Positions 1-7,171 of a stretch of 7,171 nt of DNA are shown here, one piece after another. Numbering within the stretch: position 1 is the stretch's first letter; the number at the start of each line of letters is the position of its first letter. Origin of the DNA: Acidimicrobiia bacterium (GTDB lineage Bacteria; Actinomycetota; Acidimicrobiia; Spongiisociales; UBA5794); assembly GCA_013695075.1 (NCBI GenBank), contig JACDBE010000245.1:1-7171 (forward strand), in the 5' to 3' direction. The translations under genes were made by a program, and so were the position numbers. Below the pieces are notes generated by a model. That model had not been told where the DNA came from. It saw only the letters and a list, made by a program, of their open reading frames with translations, and made no database searches.

Positions 1-1804
1 GGGGGGTGACGTCGATGATGCCGACTCCCTCCCGCACGGCGCGCACCTCGGCCGCGGGGTCGCCGTAGCGGTCGGGGCGGATCCATTGGCCGGCCACCAG
101 GGGCGTTGCACCGTGGGCCTCGTGCCACGGCTGCATCGGGGAGTAACGCACAGGCTCGAACCTGCGCCCGGCCAGGGCCCCCAGCGAGACGGGGACGTGC
201 GGTGGGCGCCAGACCGTGGTGCCGGTCTCCTCGATGCTGCGCCCGGTGGCCTCGGCGAGGATGGCGACCGCGTTGACCGTCTCCAGCTTGCCCTGGGCCG
301 GGCCCATGGTGACGGTGGTGTAGCGCTTGGCCAGCTCCACCGAGTCGTAGCCCTCGCGGGCAGCGGCGACGATGTCCTTGGAGGCGATGTCCTCGGACCA
401 GTCCACCATGCCGTGGGTGCGGCCCCGGAAGAGAGCCGGATGGGGGTCCACCGCCAGGGTGGGCACCGCTCCCTCGCCGGTGGCGGCCCGCCGGCCGACT
501 GCCCGGGCGTGCTCGACCAGCTGGTCCAGCGACCCGTCGCCGGCCAGGCCGCCCGTGGCCAGCACGCCGGGGCCAAGGTGTTCGCCGGGCAGGAAGCGGG
601 CCGCCTCGGGCCGGAACACCGGCCGATCGCCCGCCATGTTGAGCAGGGCGGTCGGCGCCGTCCAGCCCACCGCGGTGACGACGAGGTCGCAGTCCACCGT
701 GGTGCCGTCACCCAGGTCCACCGCGGCGACCGATCGACCCCCGCGCACTCGCACCACGTCCCCGCCGCGTCGTGCATCGACCACCTCGGCCACCTCGACG
801 CCCGCCCGGTCGAGCGCGGCTGCCGCGGCGTCGCCGTCGGGGTTGGCGCTGAAAACCACCGCCCGCTCTGCCGGCCGCACTGCATGGAGGCTGATGAGCC
901 GACGCACCGCGGTGGACAGCATGACCCCCGGCGTGTCGTTGCCCTCGAATACGTACGGGCGCTCGATCAGCCCGGGAGCAACGACGAGGGTCCCGACCCG
1001 CGCCTTGATCAGGCGCTCCTGCACATGGCCGAGGTCGCGCTGCACGACCGCCACCCAGTTGTCGTCGTAGCGCCCGGTGACCGCCGCATTGGTCAGCACC
1101 TCAATCCCAGGCTGGGCGGTCACGGCCGCCCGGAGCTCTGCCAGGGCGGCCAACTCCCCGGCGTCTCCCCAACGCAGGTGACCGCCGAGGTCGTACTCCT
1201 CCTCCACCAGCATCACCGACGCGCCGGCCTCGGCCGCGGCGACGGCGGCCGCCATCCCCGCCGGGCCGCCTCCCGCCACCAGCACCTGAGGGTGGGCGTA
1301 ACGCTTGTCGAAATAGCCGTGCGCCGAGTCGGTGCTCACCCGACCACCGGCGGCGAAGCGCCTGAGGACCTTCTGATAGCTCGGCCAAAGGCGCTGCGGC
1401 TTGATAAAGGTCTTGTAGTAGAAGCCGGGGGTGAGGAAGCGGCCAATCGCCTGGTTGGCGGCGCGGACGTCGAAACGGAGCGACGGCCACACGTTCTGCG
1501 GCGTGACATCCATGCCGAGGTCGACCCGCCGATGGGCAGCCCGGACGTTGGGCTCCCCGCCCACCTGGACGATGCACCCCGGGTCGTGAAAGGAGGCGGT
1601 GAGGATCCCTCGCGGCCGGTGGTACTTGAAGCTGCGCGAGAAAATGCGCACCCCGGCGGCCGCCAGCGCAGACGCGATGGTGTCGCCGGCAAAAGCAGAG
1701 TAGAGCGCGCCGTCCCAGGTGAAGCGTATCGGTTGGGTCCGGTCGATGATTTCGCCCGGTTGGGGTCCAAGGCGAAACCTGGCGGGGCGCAGCGTGGTGC
1801 TCAC
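1..1804 (-). CDS. soxA: Sarcosine oxidase, heterotetrameric, alpha subunit (C-terminus beyond window)
   Basis: This large subunit binds NAD+ and, in its C-terminal half, tetrahydrofolate, which accepts the oxidised methyl group as 5,10-methylene-THF. I translated the minus strand from GTG 1804 to position 1: about 601 codons with no internal stop, against a usual family length near 950-1000. Residues 26-90 form the ferredoxin-like N-terminal domain (RFTWDGALYSAFAGDTIASAL, SFKYHRPRGIL at 58-68, QVGGEPNVRA at 80-89) with no iron-sulfur cysteine set, as is normal for SoxA. The dinucleotide-binding motif VLVAGGGPAG lies at 174-183, followed by SVMLVEEEYDLGGHL. VDWSEDIASKDI lies at 467-478 and KRYTTVTMGPAQGK near 493-506. 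From about residue 542 the start of the GcvT/aminomethyltransferase-like domain is present (RRFEPVRYSPMQPWHEAHGA) and is cut off by the window edge. The GTG overlaps the soxD stop as GTGA with no clear Shine-Dalgarno, which suggests coupling. soxG is expected next. Confidence 0.93.
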   Translation of the reverse strand, partial: MSTTLRPARFRLGPQPGEIIDRTQPIRFTWDGALYSAFAGDTIASALAAAGVRIFSRSFKYHRPRGILTASFHDPGCIVQVGGEPNVRAAHRRVDLGMDVTPQNVWPSLRFDVRAANQAIGRFLTPGFYYKTFIKPQRLWPSYQKVLRRFAAGGRVSTDSAHGYFDKRYAHPQVLVAGGGPAGMAAAVAAAEAGASVMLVEEEYDLGGHLRWGDAGELAALAELRAAVTAQPGIEVLTNAAVTGRYDDNWVAVVQRDLGHVQERLIKARVGTLVVAPGLIERPYVFEGNDTPGVMLSTAVRRLISLHAVRPAERAVVFSANPDGDAAAAALDRAGVEVAEVVDARRGGDVVRVRGGRSVAAVDLGDGTTVDCDLVVTAVGWTAPTALLNMAGDRPVFRPEAARFLPGEHLGPGVLATGGLAGDGSLDQLVEHARAVGRRAATGEGAVPTLAVDPHPALFRGRTHGMVDWSEDIASKDIVAAAREGYDSVELAKRYTTVTMGPAQGKLETVNAVAILAEATGRSIEETGTTVWRPPHVPVSLGALAGRRFEPVRYSPMQPWHEAHGATPLVAGQWIRPDRYGDPAAEVRAVREGVGIIDVTP

Positions 1805-2130
1805 GTGCTGGGCGGTGTTCCGGGACTCGAGGCCTCGACCCCACCGTCCAGCGCGGCGACGGCCGCCGGGGGCGAGACCTGCCCGCCGAGCCAGGACCGC
1901 CGGAACCGGTTGGTGACCGTGTGGCGTTCGGCGCCGAAATACGCCCGGCACCCGGCGCGGTGGTACCAGGTCTCGATGGTCCAGCCCGCCGGGTTGCGGC
2001 GGAGGTACAGGTAGTCGCGCCACTGCTCGGGCGTGGCGGAGGCGACCGCCGGGCGCGCCGTGGCCTCGCCGACATGACGGAACTCCGAGACGTTGCGCGG
2101 CCCGCAGTGGGGGCAGGGGACCAGGATCAT
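1801..2130 (-). CDS. soxD: Sarcosine oxidase, heterotetrameric, delta subunit
   Basis: This small zinc-binding subunit (109 residues) of the heterotetrameric sarcosine oxidase packs against the alpha subunit. The family pattern is clear: MILVPCPHCGPRNVSEF at the N-terminus, YLYLRRNPAG at 40-49, then W-x-H-x3-C and FGAERHTVTNRF. Cys6, Cys9, His57 and Cys61 match the three-Cys/one-His zinc site of known SoxD proteins. The last 25 or so residues (from about 82) are Pro/Ala/Gly-rich and look like a loose extension beyond the conserved core. The ATG start puts the first cysteine pair at the usual position and leaves 7 bases after soxB. Its TGA overlaps the soxA GTG as GTGA, so the two are probably translationally coupled. 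The identity is strengthened by its place between soxB and soxA, the standard soxBDAG order. Confidence 0.93.
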   Translation of the reverse strand: MILVPCPHCGPRNVSEFRHVGEATARPAVASATPEQWRDYLYLRRNPAGWTIETWYHRAGCRAYFGAERHTVTNRFRRSWLGGQVSPPAAVAALDGGVEASSPGTPPST

Positions 2131-2137
2131 GTCGGGC

Positions 2138-3439
2138 TCAATGACCTACTGCCGCGGCGCCCTTCTCGCCCACCAGTCGTCCCTCGGCGAAGCGGGCCAG
2201 ATCGAAGCCGGCGATGTTCTCCGGTGTCGTTCCGGTGGCGAGCAACTCGGCCATGGCCTCACCGGCCACCGGGCCGGCCTTGAAGCCGTAGGTGCCCCAC
2301 CCCACGTCGACGAAGAAGCCGCCGACCGGCGTGACGCCCATCACCGGGCTGAAGTCCGGGGTGATGTCGCAGAGACCCGCCCATTGCCGCAGCACCCTCA
2401 GCTGGGCGATCGAGGGCATCAGCTCGAGGACATGGCCCGCCAGCTCCTCGGTGAAGTCGAGTGAGCCGCGCATGGAATACGACGGGTAAGGGTCGGTGCT
2501 GGCGCCGAACACCAGCTCCCCGCGGTCGGTCTGGCTGACGTAGACGTGAAGCGTCCCGGAGACGACCACGGGGCCGAGGAAAGGCTTGACCGGCTCGGTG
2601 ACGGCGGCCTGGAGCGGGTGGGTGACGATAGGCAGGCGCACCCCGACCATGTCGGCCACCAACGTGGCCCACCCGGCCGTGCAGTTCACGATGACCGGCG
2701 TGGCGATCCGCCCTCGATTGGTCAGCGCGCCCACCACCCGGTCGCCTACGGTCTCGATGCCCACCAGTTCGGTGTTCTGGTGGATGTGCACACCGCGTGC
2801 GTCGGCACCCCGGGCGTAGCCCCACACCACCGCGTCGTGGCGGATGATGCCCCCTGGGGGGTGGTAGAGGGCGCCGAGGATCGGATAGCGGGTGTCCGTT
2901 GAGACGTCCATGAACGGGACGAGGCGCTTGATGTCCTCCGGGCCGATGACCTCGGAGTCGATGCCTTCCAATTTGTTGACCTCGGCCCTCCAGCGCATGG
3001 TGCGCAGCGAGCCGTCGTTGTGGGCCAGGGTGAGGTGCCCCCGCTGGGAGAACATCACGTTGAAGTTCAGGTCGGCCGATAGCGACTCGTACAGCTTCAC
3101 CGACCGGTCGTAGAACCGGACCCCTTCGGGGGTCAGGTAGTTGGAACGGATGATGGCCGTGTTGCGGCCCGACCCACCCCCACCGATGTAACCCTTGTCG
3201 ATCACCGCCACGTTGGTGATGCCATGGTTGGCGGCGAGGTAGTAGGCGGTGGCGAGCCCGTGCACGCCTCCGCCCACGATCACCACGTCGTAGCCGGAGG
3301 ACAGGTCGTGCTCCTGCCATGCCCGGGGCCACTCGGCCCGGCCGAGGCCGTGGCGCACCAGGCCGAACGCCGAGTAGCGGGACGGCCGGCGCCAGCCGTC
3401 CCGCTGTCGGCCGAGGAGCCGAATCCCCTCAGGAGCCAA
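2138..3439 (-). CDS. soxB: Sarcosine oxidase, heterotetrameric, beta subunit
   Basis: This cytoplasmic flavoprotein subunit oxidises the N-methyl group of sarcosine. It belongs to the DAO-type FAD oxidoreductases and has 433 residues from the chosen start. The FAD-binding fold begins with VVIVGGGVHG at 52-61, and Asp81 in VAVIDKG lies at the end of the second strand. GRNTAIIRSNYL (91-102) and NVMFSQRGHL (127-136) are typical of SoxB. His201 in GGIIRHDAVVWGYARG corresponds to the histidine that carries covalent FMN in characterised heterotetrameric enzymes. The C-terminal region has DITPDFSPVMG and GWGTYGFKAGP. Start choice: homologues known to me share an N-terminal segment like RYSAFGLVRHGLG (here 21-33), so translation must begin upstream of it. 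TTG 3439 is the nearest start, has a GAGGAG site, and overlaps the binding-protein gene by 11 bases. The ATG at 3490 would overlap by 62 bases and add unfamiliar residues. soxD follows after 7 bases. Confidence 0.92.
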   Translation of the reverse strand: MAPEGIRLLGRQRDGWRRPSRYSAFGLVRHGLGRAEWPRAWQEHDLSSGYDVVIVGGGVHGLATAYYLAANHGITNVAVIDKGYIGGGGSGRNTAIIRSNYLTPEGVRFYDRSVKLYESLSADLNFNVMFSQRGHLTLAHNDGSLRTMRWRAEVNKLEGIDSEVIGPEDIKRLVPFMDVSTDTRYPILGALYHPPGGIIRHDAVVWGYARGADARGVHIHQNTELVGIETVGDRVVGALTNRGRIATPVIVNCTAGWATLVADMVGVRLPIVTHPLQAAVTEPVKPFLGPVVVSGTLHVYVSQTDRGELVFGASTDPYPSYSMRGSLDFTEELAGHVLELMPSIAQLRVLRQWAGLCDITPDFSPVMGVTPVGGFFVDVGWGTYGFKAGPVAGEAMAELLATGTTPENIAGFDLARFAEGRLVGEKGAAAVGH

Positions 3440-4430
3440 TAAGGCCGTTCTCCTCGAGGAAGGCGCGGGCCACGTCTTCGGGCTGCTCACCGTCGACGTC
3501 GACCTGGGCGTTGAGCGCCTGCATGGTCGCCGTGTCGAGGGCCGCGGACACGGGGGCGAACAGCTCCTGGAGCTGGTCGATCCCCTCTACACCCTCCCTT
3601 ACGTTCAGCGCCGGCAGGTAGCTGGGGAAGAACTGCTGGTCGTCCTCCAGCACGGTCAGGTCGAGGGCGGCTATGCGGCCGTCGGTGGCGAAGACCTCAC
3701 CGAAAATGCAGGGGTCGCCCGCATCGACCGAGGTGTAGACCAGCCCCAGCTCGAGCTCGCTCACGTTGTCGCCGAAGCTGAAGCCATAGGCCTCCTCTAG
3801 ACCGGGCAGTCCGTCGTCGCGGGCCAGAAACTCCGCCGCCGCGCAGAGGGTGAAGGAGTCGGGGTTCGACTCCTGGAGCGGGGCGAGGTCCGCCACCGAG
3901 GTCACTCCCAGCTCCTCGGCGTTCTCGGTGGCGGCGGCGATGGCATAGGTGTTGTTGAAGGGCGCCGGCTCGAGCCAGGTCACGCCGTTCTCCTCCAGGT
4001 CGGCCGCCGCCACGGCGTCGTACTGCTCCTGCTCGCCAACCACCGGCGCGGTATTGCCGAGGTGGTTGATCCATCCGGTGCCGGTGTACTCCCAGTACAT
4101 GTCGATGTCACCTGCGAGCAGCGCCGTCCGCACGGTGTCGGAGCCCACCAGGCCGGTCTCGTCATTGACTTCGGCCCCGGCATCCTCCAGCACCTGGATC
4201 GTGATCTGGCCCAGGATCAACTGCTCGGTAAACTCCTTGGAGCCGACCGTGAAGGTCGACCCGGACAGGTCGACGCCGCCTCCGCCCCCCGTCCCGGTCG
4301 CCCCGGTCGTCGCAGTGTCTTCGCCGGGCGCGGCGGTGCCATCTGTCGATGCATCGTCTCCGCAGGCCGCGCCCAACAACGCCAACGCGGCGGCGACGGC
4401 GATGAGCCATTTTGCATTGTTTGTTCTCAT
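3429..4430 (-). CDS. Quaternary-amine ABC importer, substrate-binding lipoprotein (OpuBC/OpuCC/ProX-like)
   Basis: This 333-residue extracytoplasmic receptor delivers glycine betaine, choline, carnitine or a similar compound to the two permeases. Residues 1-22 are a signal peptide (basic MRTNNAK, then a hydrophobic Ala/Leu core). Cys23 in LLGAAC is the predicted lipidation site, although Gly at -3 is not the classic Leu. Residues 24-56 are a low-complexity Asp/Thr/Gly linker. The binding domain starts near 59 with TFTVGSKEFTEQLILGQ, followed by GDIDMYWEYTGT at 108-118, APFNNTYAIA at 156-165 and GEVFATDGRI at 244-253, all typical of this family. Tyr115, Tyr162 and Tyr232 are candidates for the aromatic cage, by analogy with ProX of Archaeoglobus fulgidus. 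Cys196 and Cys241 could form a disulfide. The ATG start has a strong polypurine leader. The gene ends 11 bases inside soxB if soxB starts at TTG 3439. The substrate is not proven by sequence. Confidence 0.92.
   Translation of the reverse strand: MRTNNAKWLIAVAAALALLGAACGDDASTDGTAAPGEDTATTGATGTGGGGGVDLSGSTFTVGSKEFTEQLILGQITIQVLEDAGAEVNDETGLVGSDTVRTALLAGDIDMYWEYTGTGWINHLGNTAPVVGEQEQYDAVAAADLEENGVTWLEPAPFNNTYAIAAATENAEELGVTSVADLAPLQESNPDSFTLCAAAEFLARDDGLPGLEEAYGFSFGDNVSELELGLVYTSVDAGDPCIFGEVFATDGRIAALDLTVLEDDQQFFPSYLPALNVREGVEGIDQLQELFAPVSAALDTATMQALNAQVDVDGEQPEDVARAFLEENGLIGS
3450..3455 (-). promoter_or_regulatory. Likely ribosome binding site for soxB
   Basis: GAGGAG on the minus strand lies inside the end of the binding-protein gene, ten bases upstream of the TTG at 3439. 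The spacing is on the long side of normal. It supports TTG 3439 over the ATG at 3490. Confidence 0.45.
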
Positions 4431-4433
4431 TTG

Positions 4434-4455
4434 TCCTTCCTTCTTTCTCTCTCTC
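4434..4455 (-). promoter_or_regulatory. Polypurine ribosome-binding leader of the binding-protein gene
   Basis: In the mRNA sense this is an unbroken 22-base purine run of GA repeats leading into two GGA-type Shine-Dalgarno cores. It ends three bases before the ATG at 4430. It fills most of the only real intergenic gap in the window (4431-4470). The first codons of the gene (AGA ACA AAC AAT GCA AAA) are also A-rich, unlike the surrounding GC-rich DNA. Both features favour an unstructured, strongly initiating start. No hairpin or terminator is evident in the gap. Confidence 0.65.
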
Positions 4456-4470
4456 GCCTTTACGGTTGAT

Positions 4471-5282
4471 TCAGAGGCCTTTGGGTCGGAGCAGGTCTTC
4501 CACGATGGCGCCTATCCAGTCGACGAACAGGGCGAGGACGCCGGTGAGGACCGCGCCAGTGATGATGACGGTGTCGCGGCTGGTCGACAGACCGCCGCTG
4601 ATGATGTCCCCGAGGCCGCCCGCGTTCACGAAGGTGGCCAGCGTGGCGGCGCCCACGTTGATGACCAGCGCGGTGCGCACCCCGGCCAGGATGACGGGCA
4701 CGGCGAGAGGCAGCTCGATGCGGGTGAGCACGCGGCGCTTGGGCATGCCCATGCCCCGGCCGGCCTCGATCACGCTGCGGTCGACCTGCTGGAGCCCGAT
4801 CATGGTGTTGCGCAGCACCGGCAACACCGAATAGGCGACCAGAGCCACCACGGCGGGGCGAAACCCGATCGCCCAGATCAACGCCAGGAGGACTAGCACG
4901 CCGATGGACGGCACCATCTGTCCGATGTTGGCGAGCCCGATGACGCCCGGGGTAACCCGTTTGGCGAACGGGCGAGTCAACAGGATCCCGAGCGGTACGG
5001 CGACGAGGATCACGAAGAAGGTCGATACGGCGGTGAGTGCCATGTGCTCGATGAACGCCTCCCGGATGACGTCGGCGTTGACCAGGCGTTGCTCGATGGA
5101 GTCGAGCTCCTTGCTCTGGACCCATGCGTAGAGGACGAGGCAGGTCAGACCGAGCAGCAGCGGCGTGACGAGGTGGCCGAGCAATGGCCGGCCACGTCGG
5201 CGAGCGGCGAGCGGCGGTGCGTCAGCCGTGGCGGTGCCGGCGCCCTCTACCTCGAATTCCTGGTCGAGTGCGCTTGCGGGGG

Positions 5283-5286
<4 letters not shown>
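4471..5286 (-). CDS. Quaternary-amine ABC importer, permease subunit 2 (OpuB/ProW-like)
   Basis: This 271-residue permease is the second membrane subunit of the importer. A polar, proline/alanine-rich N-terminal segment of about 35 residues precedes hydrophobic segments at about 37-56, 84-104, 118-141, 144-162, 205-222 and 240-262. The ATPase-coupling loop lies at 177-193 (RGMGMPKRRVLTRIELP) and closely matches the loop of permease 1. VLPVLRNTMIGLQQVD lies at 154-169. The reading frame stays open far upstream, antisense-like through the ATPase gene, so the start must be chosen. TTG at 5286 overlaps the ATPase stop as TTGA and gives a normal protein, with only a weak GGGA as Shine-Dalgarno. 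A TTG near residue 35 would be the main alternative and would remove the polar leader. With the first membrane segment it is one segment longer than permease 1, as in family members that have an extra N-terminal helix. Confidence 0.88.
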
Positions 5287-6471
<1,185 letters not shown>

Positions 6472-6479
<8 letters not shown>

Positions 6480-7131
6480 GGAGACCTCTCGAGGTGGTCA
6501 GCCTGCCAATGAGCAGGTAGGCAATGTCGAGCATCAGGCCCAGGATCACGATGCCGAGCACCGCGGCCAGGGCCTGGTTGAGGGCGGTAGGGGTTCCAAC
6601 GCGGGCCAGCGCCCGGAAGATGTCCTTGCCCAGGCCAGGGCCGTTGATCACCGCGGCTATCGCGGCGATGCCTACCAGGATCTGGGTGGACACCCGGATG
6701 CCGGTGATAATGACGGGCCACGCCAGCGGGAGCTCGATGCGGGCAAGCCGCCGCCAGCGGCCCATGCCCATGCCCTGGGCCGATTCGACGACCGCGGGGT
6801 CGACTTCCCGCAGCCCGGTAATGGTGTTGCGCACGATGGGCAACAGCGCGTACATGACCAGGGCCACGACCGCCGGCGTGGTGCCCAGCCCGAGCGGCGA
6901 GATCAGCAGGCCGAAGAGCGCGAACGAGGGGATGGTCAGGAACACCCCGGTGACGGCGAGGACGGCGTGGCGGGGGCCCTCGCTACGGTAGGTCAGCACG
7001 CCGAGCCCAACCCCGATTGTCACCGCGATGGCGACTGACACCAGCACGATCTGGGCGTGCTCGATCATGAGGCCGAACAGCCGGTCCGCGTCGTCGCCCA
7101 GGTACTCCCCGAAGCTGACCGCGAAGATCAT
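6472..7131 (-). CDS. Quaternary-amine ABC importer, permease subunit 1 (OpuB/ProW-like)
   Basis: This 219-residue inner-membrane permease belongs to a glycine betaine/choline/carnitine-type ABC importer, and its length is normal for OpuCB/OpuBB-type subunits. Hydrophobic stretches lie at about 27-47, 57-78, 86-103, 150-163 and 184-209. The cytoplasmic coupling loop that docks on the ATPase (the EAA-like motif) is visible at 119-135, with the pattern QGMGMGRWRRLARIELP. The family motif LLPIVRNTITGL lies at 97-108. The ATG start is chosen because no in-frame ATG, GTG or TTG exists between it and the window edge. Its Shine-Dalgarno is poor, which fits coupling to an upstream gene. Its stop lies inside the start of the ATPase gene (8-base overlap). 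It is paralogous to the second permease downstream, and the two probably form a heterodimeric channel. The transported compound cannot be read from this subunit. Confidence 0.9.
6485..6490 (-). promoter_or_regulatory. Ribosome binding site deciding the GTG start of the ATPase gene
   Basis: GAGAGG on the minus strand is followed by five bases (TCTCC) and then the GTG at 6479. The in-frame ATG four codons later (6467) has no comparable purine stretch at the right distance, so GTG is preferred. The site lies inside the last codons of the first permease gene. Confidence 0.6.
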
Positions 7132-7171
7132 CGTGCCGCCGCTTCGAGAGTCCGGCGGTGACCCAGCCCGA
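7128..7171 (-). CDS. Possible 3' end of an upstream operon gene (partial)
   Basis: Read on the minus strand, one frame entering from the window edge gives 13 codons (GLGHRRTLEAAAR) and then TGA. This stop overlaps the ATG of the first permease gene as ATGA. The same four-base stop/start arrangement occurs at soxD/soxA and at ATPase/second permease in this window, so a translationally coupled upstream gene is plausible. Nothing in so short a piece identifies a product, and another reading frame is also open to the window edge. This is an inference from junction style only. Confidence 0.3.
   Translation of the reverse strand, partial: GLGHRRTLEAAAR

Noticed and set aside
1..1804. Possible frameshift or truncation of soxA
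   Set aside because: Manual translation from GTG 1804 to the edge stays open in one frame, with family motifs in the right order. The gene is cut only by the window boundary.
86..2014. Plus-strand open frame of 642 codons, longer than any other in the window
   Set aside because: It lies antisense to soxA and soxD, whose minus-strand translations show clear family motifs. Its product is Gly/Arg/His/Pro-rich with no recognisable domain, as expected for the mirror frame of GC-rich coding DNA.
1101..2075. Minus-strand frame of 324 codons
   Set aside because: It is an Arg/Pro/Gly-rich shifted frame over soxD and soxA with no recognisable motif.
2259..3332. Minus-strand frame of 357 codons
   Set aside because: It is an Arg/His/Pro/Gly-rich shifted frame inside soxB, whose own frame carries the FAD-binding motif and the covalent-flavin histidine context.
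4431..4470. Possible riboswitch, terminator or internal promoter in the largest gap
   Set aside because: Forty bases are too few for a glycine riboswitch. No inverted repeat with a T-run is present, and the sequence is explained by a purine-rich ribosome-binding leader.
3949..4896. Plus-strand frame of 315 codons opposite the receptor and second permease
   Set aside because: It crosses two well-supported minus-strand genes and the gap between them. Its composition is that of a mirror frame.

Overview
The window is GC-rich DNA (clearly above 60% G+C, strong G/C preference at third codon positions). It is almost entirely coding, and every convincing gene is on the minus strand, so the text reads from high to low coordinates. 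The GC content, the non-ATG starts, the lipoprotein with a Gly/Thr/Asp-rich linker, and the gene families together suggest an actinobacterium, possibly of the Acidimicrobiia type. That placement is inference; there is no rRNA or marker gene here to fix it.

The upstream half (about 7131 down to 3429) encodes a complete OpuB/OpuC/ProU-like ABC importer for a quaternary ammonium compound such as glycine betaine, choline or carnitine. It comprises a first permease, an ATPase with a C-terminal CBS-type regulatory region, a second permease, and a lipoprotein substrate-binding protein. The few bases upstream of the first permease hold what may be the last codons of another gene, ending in an ATGA overlap.

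The downstream half (3439 down to 1) encodes heterotetrameric sarcosine oxidase in the usual order: soxB (beta), soxD (delta), soxA (alpha). soxA runs off the window at position 1 with about 601 codons present. The gamma subunit soxG would be expected beyond that edge.

The genes look like one transcription unit. Most junctions overlap or are separated by under 10 bases, and four of the seven main genes start with GTG or TTG. The only real gap is 40 bases in front of the binding-protein gene. It carries a long polypurine ribosome-binding leader, which suggests that this protein is made in excess of the membrane parts. A simple model is that the importer brings in a methylated glycine compound, enzymes outside this window demethylate it to sarcosine, and the oxidase converts sarcosine to glycine, hydrogen peroxide and 5,10-methylene-tetrahydrofolate. 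No betaine or dimethylglycine demethylase is present in the window, so the middle of that pathway is inferred.

No promoter, terminator, tRNA, rRNA, insertion sequence, CRISPR array or attachment site was seen. No stretch over 300 bases lacks a gene. The families are known. The interest lies in the coupling of transporter and oxidase and in details of the junctions and start codons.
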